This document shows, piece by piece, positions 12,101-22,500 of a stretch of DNA of 64,000 nucleotides (position 1 is the first letter of the stretch; every line of letters starts with the position of its first letter). The DNA is from Branchiostoma belcheri. Lineage: Eukaryota > Chordata > Leptocardii > Amphioxiformes > Branchiostomatidae. The position numbers and the translations under genes are program-made. Below the pieces are notes generated by a model. It saw only the letters and a list, made by a program, of their open reading frames with translations. It did not search any database and had not been told where the DNA came from. Where the stretch lies: positions 4,215,295 to 4,279,294 of the forward strand of contig NW_017804464.1 of assembly GCF_001625305.1 (NCBI RefSeq), written 5' to 3'.

Positions 12101-15100
12101 TGTACATTGCTCACTTGTCCCTGGAACAGCAGTTTTCTTTTCACAAATATCTGTGAGGCCAGTTCCCTTTGCAGAAGTAGTATAGCTTTTTCTTTCTTCA
12201 CTTTGGCTTTTATTCTCTTTGGCACTGAAGCATGGACAGCAATTGGTAGATTCAGAACTCGACAAACCATTGCTACTACTAGTATTTATACAGGTGTTAC
12301 AGCTGTTTGCACCTGTGAAGATATCCAGACGTGCAGCACCTGATACATCATCTGCAGAGCTGTCATCAGCTGCACAGGTACTGCACCTGCCGCAAGTGTC
12401 TGTGACACATGAACCTTTGTTCACACTGCCAGCTCCACACTTCTGACTCAGATCACCAACTTTGTCCTCCACATGTTCTTGGTTCCCTGAGTGTACTTTC
12501 ATGTTAAAAACACAAGAACTATTGCCACCTGAGCTCTGCATTTCCAAATGCTTGTCGAAACATAAAATCTGGTCCTCACAACTTGTAGTTGCTGCACTAT
12601 TCTCGCATTGCAGCTTTGCATCAACATTGCCATCAGCTCTGGACTCAACAATGGACTTTTCTCTGTCTCCGCTTTCTGTGTGAATGGACATGTCCCCGTC
12701 TCCCCCTCCACAGAGAATGGGCAGTTCCCTGTCTCCTCCAGAGAGAATGGGCAGTTCCTTGTCCTCCCCTCCAGAGACAATGGGCAGTTCCCTGTCTCCC
12801 CCTCCAGAGAGAATGGGCAGTTCCCTATCTCCCCCTCCAGACAGAATGGACTGTTCCTCTCCCCCTCCTACATGAATGGACTGTTCCTTGTCCTCCCCTC
12901 CAGTTTTGATTGACAGCGTGACCAGGGAGTCAGCTGTATTGAGGACGATGACCCCGTCCAGCTTGAGGCTGACTTTGGGGTGGAAGGGCGGGAACGGAGG
13001 GGCCAGCTCGTACTTAGTATGCAGCGTGAAGCTGTGTCTTAGACACCGTACAGGGACAGGTGTGCTGAGGGAATCTTCAGGGTCTGGAAAGGCAGAGCTG
13101 ACAGGTTAACTTCAAATACTGTTTAAAAAATGTCTCAGATCAATGAATCTTACACTAACATCCTACAACATTTGTTAGACTTGCCTACAAGCAAACATAA
13201 GTAAGACAGGTGCTCACCTGGTGGATCCAGGTGCTGAGGCAGCTGCAGGCAGTCCTTGCAGGGTGCTGCAGGTGGAACAGCTGTCACAGTCACGTAACAC
13301 AAGCACTTCTCATCACAGCTGGGAGTGCTGGCACCACTGTGGTAACTACAGAGAAAGTTGAAAGTTGCTATTATATATCAGTAGCTAGGCAAGCAAAATA
13401 TAAGATCTAGAAGTCTTGGGTTAGATTCCTGGCATTCCTGGCAAGACATTGTGTCTTTCAGAAAGGCATTATACATGACTTTCATCACCATCTAGGTACA
13501 TGTACCTGACTTCAGTTGGGGGGAGGGGGTAAAAGGCAGTGGATGGGCTCTGTCTTTCAATGCAAAGTGCCCCTATAGCCTGAAAAAGGCTATGGGACTA
13601 ACTTTTTTTAAACCTTTATTCTGATGACTATTCAAGAACAGTATTCTGTGAAAAACATTGTGATCTGTTTGTACCAAAGAGTCAGTAGCTGCCACATTTG
13701 CTAGACGTACTTTGTTCTGTGTAGTAGTCACTCCTGAACCCAGATCCCTAACCCTGAAGACATACCTGTATCCATGCACAAGTACTTTATTATGGTCTGT
13801 TGGCCACTGGCACACTAGCAAGTAGATGTCTGTTGGGATCTCCTCCTCTCCAAACAGTCGCACCTGAGACACCTGGAAGAACACAAGAAATATGAAGATT
13901 TCACTAAACCTGGGACTTGGAAGTTCAACACCTAAGAAAACATAATTTCCATTGCAAAACAGTACAAAGAATTACTAGTACTAGTACTAGCAGTATATGC
14001 ATCCTGCCCAAATATAAGACCAAAGTGTCTTCTTTGCTATATAGTAAGCTGATATACCTTGTGTAGTTTGAAGTGCCGCTTTGTTGTTCCTGGCTGCTCT
14101 GGTGTTACCGGCCGCAGCACCCACCAGTGTAGATGGTACTCATAATAAGGGTACCCTGTGTGTGCCTCTGCCTCCATCAGCTGTGTGTAGGACAGGACAA
14201 ACTGCCCATCTTTGGTGAAGCCCAGGAACACATGGCTGCCAGAAGTGAAACAAATTTGATTTAATAATAACATGACTTTTTAAAAAGCTCTACGTGCGAC
14301 GTGTAAGTAAGGTGCATACCCACCATGCAACACTACACTATGCTACTGCCTAGCAATAGTAGCATGTGACATATTACAACCTACAACCTGGTACAACCTA
14401 CAACATGGTACAACCTACCCATCATGCAACATGGTAAAACAACTTACCCATCATGCAACATGGTACAATCTACCCATCATGCAACACAGCACAACCTACC
14501 CATCATGCAACATGGCACAACCTAACCATCATTTTATTTTATTTTATTTTATGACGATTTACCACATTTGTGGAAGGATTGACATAACAGGTGACTATCA
14601 CCTTTTCAAAGATGTCAAACCTGAGACCAGACTGTAATGTTTGAACCACTCACACCGGGAAGGTCCCCTACTCTTTTCGATAAGTGTGGTGGGTTCTTTA
14701 ACGTGCGTGGGGTGTGGCTCTCCCAAACACGGGACCTCCATTTAACGTCCTATCCGAGGGACGTCCCTAGCCGAAGCTAGGTACTCATTTTCACCTGAGT
14801 GAAGTGAGGAAAGTCGTGTAAAGTGCCTTTCCCAAGGGCACAAGATCGGTGACATGGGCAGGATTCGAACCCACGACCTCTCGGGTGTGAGCCGAACGCG
14901 CTACCGACTGCGCCACACGACCCCACAAATGCAACATGCAACACAGCACAACCTACCCATCATGCAACATGGCACAACCTACCCATCATGCAACACGGAC
15001 AGAGGGACCAGGTCCTTCAAGTTGAAGACAAGGGATTCTGGGATGGTTTTGTTGAACATCTTGACAGGAGGGGCATGACTGTGGGGCTGCAGACTGCCTC

Positions 15101-15752
15101 GGATCTGGGGATGGCACAGAAGTACAAACAAATTATGGTGTACATAATTTTGTAAATAGTTATACCATCATGGAGGTATAACTACCATGGTTATACATGT
15201 TAGTTTGCTACATAAAAGGTGAAGAGAGAGAAAAATCATATGTGACTTTTGAATCAGAACTTTCAAGTTTTCTGTAAAATATCTCCTTCTGGTACAATTG
15301 CAGTGGCTGGAAAAGCAAACACAAATTTTTTGAAGGAATAAGTTGCATTTTTTTGCACCAAGAGAGAGTGAATCTTTTTAGCTTGTCTGTCTGCCTGTGT
15401 GTGTACTTTTGGGGAAGAATGATCTGAAGTCTACTATCTCTAAAAGCAAAATTTCCCAACTCAGCTGGCACATGTCAAATGTTCCACACATAATTCGATT
15501 TCTAAAACTTCCTATATCATGACGACCGCTTTACGTCAGAGCAAGGGGTGGGAGGGGGGCAAGGCTTTACTTACGTACCCGTGTACCACGACTACGACGT
15601 GGCATATGACTACATAAAACAAACCACACCATTCCTTAAACACTTAGGTCCACTCAAACAACCCTGGAACCGCAGCTACTCACCTCCTTCAGCCGGAGTC
15701 TGACGACAATGTTGTTACTCTTTTTCAACTTGGCCGCCATTTTTGTTCCCAT
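9123..15752 (-). CDS. DCAF15: DDB1- and CUL4-associated factor 15, 859 aa
   Basis: Coding exons (transcript order): 15752-15684, 15104-14983, 14235-14058, 13872-13766, 13345-13218, 13083-11719, 11559-11447, 11119-10991, 10750-10680, 10487-10432, 10197-10140, 9916-9804, 9193-9123; phase closes at a TAA. DCAF15 is a substrate receptor of the CUL4-DDB1 ubiquitin ligase. Diagnostic matches to the vertebrate protein: GHVFLGFTKDGQFVLSYT, YHLHWWVL, VRLFGEEEIPTDIYLLVC, VICDMARQDAEWGNRF, AFTDYDMQIIDV, AAWDLNT and VMTNEAVFRG. The amino-terminal domain covers about residues 40-260 and the carboxy-terminal domain about 660-859. Exon 6 encodes a long Ser/Thr/Cys-rich, probably disordered linker, longer than in human (the whole human protein is about 600 aa), opening with about seven tandem repeats of the type GGGDRELPILS (263-336). 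The start gives MGTKMAAKLKK; a second in-frame ATG lies four codons on. The last exon, encoding HSLSLLWDSTN, was placed by phase and resemblance to the vertebrate tail. Confidence 0.93.
9256..9527. mobile_element. TTAA-flanked MITE, copy 1
   Basis: It is bounded by TTAA on both sides (9252-9255 and 9528-9531), with inverted ends AGCGATATTATGTAAGAT and ATCTTACTGACATAATATT. It is homologous to 17086-17454 in the opposite orientation. It lies in the last intron of DCAF15 and has no open frame. The TTAA flanks suit piggyBac-type movement, but the ends do not look like classic piggyBac ends. Confidence 0.75.
12684..12906 (-). repeat. In-frame coding minisatellite in DCAF15 exon 6
   Basis: About seven tandem units of mostly 33 bases (one of 30, one shortened) lie within the reading frame of exon 6. 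Each encodes a variant of GGGDRELPILS. All length differences are multiples of three, so the frame is kept. The opposite strand is also open through the array, which yields misleading antisense frames. Confidence 0.9.
13385..13612 (+). mobile_element. Diverged tRNA-derived SINE remnant
   Basis: GGGTTAGATTCC resembles a polymerase III B box. It is followed by TTGTGTCTTTCAGAAAGGCA and then TACATGACTTTC, the body shared with the SINEs at 14531-14924 and 38929-39141. It lies in DCAF15 intron 4 and is too diverged to define exact ends. Confidence 0.5.
14385..15000 (-). repeat. Intronic minisatellite built from the DCAF15 exon 2 splice-donor region, split by a SINE
   Basis: A unit of about 27 bases, centred on CCTACCCATCATGCAACA (read as TGATGGGTAGG on the gene strand), is repeated at about 14385-14530 and 14939-15000. 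The unit nearest the exon is the real exon 2 end (TTGCATGATGG then GTAGGT). The remaining copies lie in the following intron and keep the same potential donor. The SINE at 14531-14924 interrupts the array. Confidence 0.85.
14531..14924 (-). mobile_element. tRNA-derived SINE
   Basis: Read on the minus strand it begins with a tRNA-like head: A box TGGCGCAGTCGG (14904-14915) and B box GGTTCGAATCC (14861-14871). A body containing TTGTGCCCTTGGGAAAGGCA follows, and it ends in an (AAAAT)n tail at 14531-14551. The head lacks a foldable full tRNA, so it is not a tRNA gene. It is inserted in the DCAF15 donor-derived minisatellite. Confidence 0.85.
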
Positions 15753-15986
15753 GCTCCACTGTGTTCTTTAGAAGCGCCACCTGTGGCATAATAGAGAACT
15801 GCAGGCAATACTGGTGTACTTAAAACTTGAATGAAACTTTGAGATTTGATTTTCATTTCTGTACCGTAGGCGTATTTGTTCGCTACCACTCTTTTTGTAT
15901 AACAATGTTTCTGAGCATTCCAAATATGACAGAATATGTTACTACTGTAGTATGAATTGAAGGTTTAGCAGTAAAGTTAATGAAAA

Positions 15987-16714
15987 CTAGAAAGGCCAAT
16001 ATTTGCTTTGGAGCAAATACAGCGATGGGTTCACCACATTTTACGACATGGCAGGGAAAGAATGGGAAACACAAGGGAAAACTATGATTTACATTGATAT
16101 AACTATAATATGAAGTAAAATACAACTAAAACAACAGTTGGATAGCTATTCCCTACTTTATTGGTTAGGATTTTTAATTGCATAATGCAAACTGTTGATT
16201 TTCAAAATTAAAAAAAAACGTCCATGCCCGGCATTCCAATGCTGGAGCAGGAAAGCTTGAAATACCTACCAAAACACTTGAATACAGACATACTGTCAGT
16301 ATGGAAATGCTTCTGTGCAGGTGTTAATCAAGTTAAATCCCAACAGCCAATCAGCAAGAAGTATAGAGGAAAGCTGCATGCCTATTGGTTGATGCCCTGC
16401 ATTCCATTCTGATGACTCATGCCCAAACGTGGTAAACAAGGCAGACTAACACAGTAATACATTTGCTATAACACAGCCAAAAAACTCAAATAAAACCATT
16501 CTAAAAGCCTGTATCACAATAATTTAAAAAACGCCTAGGGGTATTTGCCCACTGTACCTCCATACCAAATTTCAGGACCTTAGGCCCTAAAATGAAGAAG
16601 CTGAATCCATTTAAAGATATGGCAGGAGGAGGAGGAGGAGGAGAAGAAGGAGAAGAAACATCAGAAAAAGCAATATGGTTTCACCACACCACTTCGTGGT
16701 GTGGTGAACCCATA
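15987..16714 (-). mobile_element. 730-base hairpin-ended element, copy 1
   Basis: Nearly identical over its whole length to 43736-44465. On the minus strand it starts TATGGGTTCACC, has a long hairpin near that end (arms CACCACACCAC), an (A)n/GGA-rich stretch, and ends with hairpin ATTTGCTCCAAAGCAAAT then CTTTCTAG. The CTAG end after a hairpin recalls Helitron 3' ends. It has no transposase; the short frame encoding [15 protein letters not shown] is shared by the copies but unrecognised. Confidence 0.75.
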
Positions 16715-17085
16715 ATGACAATGACCATGGAGGTACCCCCATGCAATGACTAAGCATGACAAAGGCGACCACATTGAAATGCATTTATTGTATCACTAAA
16801 ATTTCAGTGACAATGACGAATACAAAATATTTAATTCCATAGTAACAATAAACACTTTCCATTAAAACTGACCGGTGTGTCATGAATTAAAATGTCATAC
16901 ATCTTTCAACAATTTACCCCCCTCCCCCTTCTCTGGAAATATTAAATCAAAGATACTGGGCAACCCAAAGTGTGACTACAAATTCATTATCAATTCTGAA
17001 TCATGTAAAAACACTAGTTCGACTTTCGAATTCCAAGTAACATAATGTCATTTTTATCTTCACTTGTGACTATCTACATGCTTAA

Positions 17086-17454
17086 AGCGATATTATGTAA
17101 GATTTTCACCATTTCAAACATTGTTATCTTACACATTTTCTTGTGATTTAAGACTACTTGGGTTCATAGTAACATTTGGGGACTAAAAGATCAATGTCGT
17201 TACGCCGCAAAAACGTGTTGGAAAACTGCCAACTCCTCGGCGTTAGCATGGATTGCGGCCATGTTGTTTGTTTACATTCTTTTTAGGAGCCTCCTAAAAA
17301 TACAGCAGGCCTGATGCAACTTATTCTCGTGCTGCGCTGAGTCACTGAAAAAGTAAAATAGCGACACAAATATATTGAAAATGTAAATCTAGATGAGAAA
17401 ATTTCAATTATTGATATTTACAGTTTTGGCTCAAAAATCTTAGATAATATCGCT
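17086..17454. mobile_element. TTAA-flanked MITE, copy 2
   Basis: TTAA at 17082-17085 and 17455-17458 flanks inverted ends AGCGATATTATGTAAGAT and ATCTTAGATAATATCGCT. It is the same family as 9256-9527, in the opposite orientation and about 100 bases longer. Confidence 0.75.
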
Positions 17455-17980
17455 TTAACAACAACAGAAAAATACTGGGTCTCCATTGATTATATCTATA
17501 TTGCTTAATCATGTGGAGGATGGTCCCAATAGGAAATGGAGACTACATGTACATCACATGACATCCTTACATGAACAGATGCACAGAAGACTTGTTCTAG
17601 CAGCACACTGGCACAGACAGCCACTTTATACATTACAGTTTATCAATTACAAAAAAGGAGACAAGTTTGACATTAATACATTCATACTGGATTAACACAA
17701 TTAGAAATTCTGTGCATAATATTCAAATAAGCTGGCAATAAAACCTTACATCTCCAAATCATACCACATTAGGAAAAATGGCTTTTGATAAACTTCAAAC
17801 TTATTGCATTTTCCCTTACATTAACATACAAATGTTGAAACAGCTGAATACAACGTTGGTTTTCTGAATTATAATTTATATCATGCAGTGGGCTGGCCCA
17901 AACTGTCATAATATGTCAAAACTACCTCTAGGCCCAGGCACATTACACAGACTTGCACCAGATTACAACAGTGTTACAAC

Positions 17981-18445
17981 TAGGGCTGCGGACCGGTACA
18001 CTGTACCGGTCCAATACCGTAAAAATCGTTTCGGTACAGGTCCAAAATACCGGATCATGAAGTAACGAGTATATACCGAAATAGCTAGTTTACACCATGT
18101 ATATGACTAAAGATAGGTAAATCCTACCACAAAGACGAAAAATTAGCACTGGAAAAGACGTAAACACCGTCGATTGATTTGAGATCCTCAGTCTCACGAG
18201 ACATCGCGAGAGTGTGGCTGATCCAGGGTTGTGATTGGTCAACAAACTCAAATCAGGTCAGAGGTCAGTCATTTTCCCTTCCCTCCAACACTTTATTATT
18301 GTTTCTGTGTCATGATTGAAAAAGTGAAGAACACGTGTTAATTTGTCAAATTGTTCAGGTACAGGTACAGGTCCGGACCTGTACCTAAACCTCTGTACCA
18401 GTACCTGTACCTGTACCTGATGTTACGTTTAGGTACGCAGCCCTA
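17981..18445. mobile_element. hAT-like MITE, family B, with perfect 8-base duplication
   Basis: The ends are TAGGGCTGCGGAC and GTACGCAGCCCTA. A perfect 8-base target duplication GTTACAAC lies at 17973-17980 and 18446-18453. The interior is rich in GGTACAGGTAC-like words and has no coding capacity. Confidence 0.85.
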
Positions 18446-19525
18446 GTTACAACCCTAGTGGTAGTCTTTACAATGAAGTACTAGTATAAACAATTACTTA
18501 AACTACAATCCTGTCTCATGTCCTGTGTATTCAAACTACCAGAGTATTTACATCTATTTACCATGTGGAATGGCAGCTGACATTGCCTTACATTATCTAA
18601 ATTTAAAAAACAATATCATAGCAAATGCATCAACTTAAAGTGCTCAGGTATTTGGGTAAAAGTACTAAAACCATCATATTGTTTCAACAATTAGATGTCA
18701 GAATTTTTCTTGCTTTGTCCAGAAAAGAGCATAGTTTGATTAGTTTGAAAGGCTACAGTGTGATATCTAAATGTCTCATCAAAATGAAGCTTTGTGTTAT
18801 TCCATCAAGAATCTAAAGGAAGCAAATAACCTTCTTTTTGTAAGGGTGACCTTTAACAACAAAGGTTATCAAATTAAAAGGTACAGGGGGTAAAAAACAG
18901 TTAAATGACTATCTCTCCTAAGATTTTGAAACAGCCTTTGCTGAACATACATTTTGCACAGATTAATTCTCACTATAAAAAGTGGCAGTACAACAATTTA
19001 TAATATATTGTATGACATATTGTAACATAGCTAAGATTTAAAATACCTGAAACTTTAAGATCTATTCATACGATAAGATACCAAGGGCAATACACACAGG
19101 CCTTGGGCCTTGAACAAAGACAAAGACTAGAGATGACTTTGGCAAAATCAGACAGCATATTTTCAGCCCTATTATGTATCATTGTGGCTAAATTGCAGTC
19201 ACCCTCTTCTAAACAGTGCACTCCCCTCTTCATCTACCATTGCCAACCAAAGTACAACAGAAACCAGCCACTTCCAATTTGTAAAGACACTAGGCATTGG
19301 GAAAATACAATCCATAAAGCCCTATAATATTTCAAGTTGTTGCTGACTGTACAATTGAGATTTATATGCTAATAAAACAGCATGCTTCGTTCTACATTAT
19401 GGTATTTTCATGACTTAGATTTCATAGATATAGAAGTGTTTGACTTCAAGGATAACTCGATTTTCCAAACTCCCAGTGTCTTTTAAATTTAAAGTGATCA
19501 GTGTTAAAAACATGACGGTAGCTCA

Positions 19526-22500
19526 TCATTGTTTCTCGCCATCCCCTGCCCCACCCTCTGTCCCATCCTTGGTGGGCGTGGCAGGAAGGGGAGGGGTTAT
19601 GGAGGAAGTGGGCGTGGCTAAGTTGGGCGTGGCAGGGCAGCTGGATGTGGGCGTGGCCAGTGTGCTTGCAGTCTCCAGCTCCGACTTCTGGTTGATTTCT
19701 TGTAAGGTTTCTTCCCATGCTGACAGGCACTGTGGTAACGATAAATATGTACTGTGAGTTAATCAATGATAACTGTCACAGTGGTAGAAATACCTTTTTT
19801 TCAATGTTCTGCAATATTGCAGAAAGTCAAAATTTTGTTCTGCAATTTGAAAATACTTTGTCAATTCTTACTCAAACACATTCATATATACATATGGTCA
19901 GCCAGGAGTCTAAATCTCTCCTGCTATAAAATTGCAACATGATGTAACCCAACACCAGTTACCATGGTGACAGGCATCTGGTTCAGGTCACTGACCTTAT
20001 TTGTTTGGAGAAGAAGAAGAGGAAGAAGAAACAAGAGTAAAAACAATATGTTTTCCTTCTGCAAAGTCAAATATAAAAAGCTGCCCACCTCTTGGTAGTA
20101 CTGTATGTTTCTGTCACACAACTCAGAGAAGACCTCCTTGACGTCTCTTCTTTTGTTCCTGTGCCAGCGCTCCAGGTCTGCCTTCAGGTCAGCGTTAGCA
20201 CACTCCACACTGTCGTTACTCACCTCAACCTGCTTCAGGAGCTGGGTAAACAAAGTGTGAAAAGTTAAAGTCCTTCCCATACGCAAGTTATGTTTCACAC
20301 ATTTTCCAAACATGCAATGTTACATGTACCTATTCCAGATACAGTTCACAAATAATCACTGTGTGTATATGTGTATGTCCTACCTCCTCTATTTGTGTAT
20401 CCAGCTTGGTTCTTTTCTGCTGTCTGACTTCCTCCGGGTCCTTCCCCAGAAAAGCCCCAAGTGAGTAGCTTTGGTCTGACATCTTCAGCTGGTGGGCAAA
20501 GGTAAAAAATTAAAGGTCATCTGATATTCAGCCACATGTCGACTATACATTTGCACCATCATATACTACATATACCTTTGAATGGAAAGTTCCCAAACCC
20601 CATGTATTACCACCAAAATCATATCCAGTTGCTTGAGTAACTGCTTTTTGGCGTATCGTATTGCCTGGATGTCTAACCTTCATCGACATACCCATGTAAT
20701 ATGTGTATCTGTATCTATATAGCCAGTATATATAACCGCCCTTCGGCGTAACTCACCAACACATGGAACAATACACAATCTCTTGAAAGCACGTTGGCAG
20801 AACGTACTGCACCGGTGCAAACCCCCCATTTTTCACGGTTTTCGTTCGATTGCATCAGCATTTTGCCTGTTGCAGACAATCTTTTTTTCTTACATAACAT
20901 TTGGAAACTACAGACAGAATGTTAACCTTATATACGTAAATACGACCTTATATGAGACTGCCAAAGTGCTATGTACAATGCATTACAGGTTTCACGTGGG
21001 TGCAGTACGTCCTGCCGACATGTTTATTCAGTCCCATGTAAAATACACCATCATACACTCCATATACACTTGAAGTAAGTTCCCAAACCCCTTGTAATAT
21101 CACATGAAACAGTACATAATCTCTTGGCTGTGCCACTAACCTGTTCTCTGTCGTTTCTCTTCCTGTTGAGTTCCTCTATTGTTAGTTCATACTCCATCTG
21201 TATGGAGTCCCTCCTCTTCAGTACTGCCTATAGATAACAACACATATCTACATGTCAGTTACAGCTCCACTACTCACATGTTATGCATACAGAAGTAGGC
21301 ATCTTTTTATCTTGAGATACATAATATGATACAACAAATATGTAAAGAGATTTTTACTCATTATGAGTCGTACATGCATCTCCTTTCCATAGTCTAAGAC
21401 TAAAGAGCAAAAAAAAATGTAAAGACTTTCCTTCTATTGCAGTCTACTTAAACTAGGCAATATAACCAGCAGCACTTCATAATCTTTATTCTTATTTTTG
21501 TATGTTTTAAGGTCCGTAGTTGGGTTGGGATATCAAGGATCAGTCAAACACACCACATCTCAATGCCAACATTTATTTCCAGCCCCTCACAAAGGCCTCC
21601 ACTTCTCAAAACCAAACTCCAGATGCAACTGCTACAACTTAGTACAAGGCACTCGGCCCTCACCTGACCCTTACTGGGCCCTACCATTTGTTACTAGTGT
21701 GAAAGGGTATGGGGTTGCCCCACTTCAACCTAATCTAACCTACATAACATCTTACGTGAACAAAAAAAAACGCTGACCTTCATGGCCTCTGCGTACAGTA
21801 TGTACTCCTTGACGGGGGGTGCAAACACGTGTTCCTGGTCGCTGATCTGCTGCTCCAGGGCCTTCTCACACTTCTCCACACCGCCCGCCATACCCAACAT
21901 GGCGGGGGCCAGCTCTGTCTCCGAGTTAGACCACAACGTGAAGACTGGCCCAAACTCACGCAGGTCCTGCTGATAATCTGGGGATGGATCATAACAAATC
22001 TTTATAAACTACATAGTACTGTCATGATTTTACTATTGCAGTGGGCCATATATTTTGTAAGTTTCCAGGTGTTGCTCTCATAATATTTTCCTCGCCTTCA
22101 TATGAAGGAAAAGAAATAATACGTAACTTTCTTTAACTCTTAAAACTGACCTGTCATCTCCTTGAGAAGTCTCTGGTTGATTCTGTCAATGGTGCCCATC
22201 TTGGCCCCAAATGTGTTCACATACTCCTGCAACATGAAAAAAAATGTAACATTAAAGAAATTTATTACTGGTTACTTTGCATCTGAAAAGACACTGGGCA
22301 TCTAGAACAAGAATGTATGTTAATCTGCTAGTCAATATACAGCACAGTCTTAAAAGTGCATGCTTTCTATCTAATACACTAAGTATATCTCCTTTCTGTC
22401 TTAACCTTTCTGACTACAGAAATATTTGACTTTAGGGTTTCACAATGTTAGACCTTACTTATTAGCTTTACAATGTATTCCTACCATACAATTCCATACA

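Larger units (their letters stand above)
15753..19525. other. Intergenic and 3' untranslated space between DCAF15 and the sorting nexin
   Basis: DCAF15 begins at the left edge and the sorting nexin ends at the right edge. The stretch holds three mobile elements (15987-16714, 17086-17454, 17981-18445) and AT-rich sequence. Several TTTATT words (AATAAA on the minus strand, for example near 16785 and 18291) could be the sorting-nexin polyadenylation signal, but none stands out. No convincing gene was seen. Confidence 0.5.

Noticed and set aside
11708-12691. A 327-codon single-exon minus-strand gene
   Set aside because: It is the 3' part of DCAF15 exon 6. The frame extends upstream through the minisatellite to an acceptor, so the internal ATG is not a start.
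12589-12913. Plus-strand frames reading repeats such as ERMGSSLSPPP
   Set aside because: They are antisense to the DCAF15 coding minisatellite, which is confirmed by phase with twelve other exons.
14861-14924. Possible tRNA gene on the minus strand (A and B boxes)
   Set aside because: The boxes are good, but the sequence runs on into a SINE body and an (AAAAT)n tail, and no acceptor stem can be formed.
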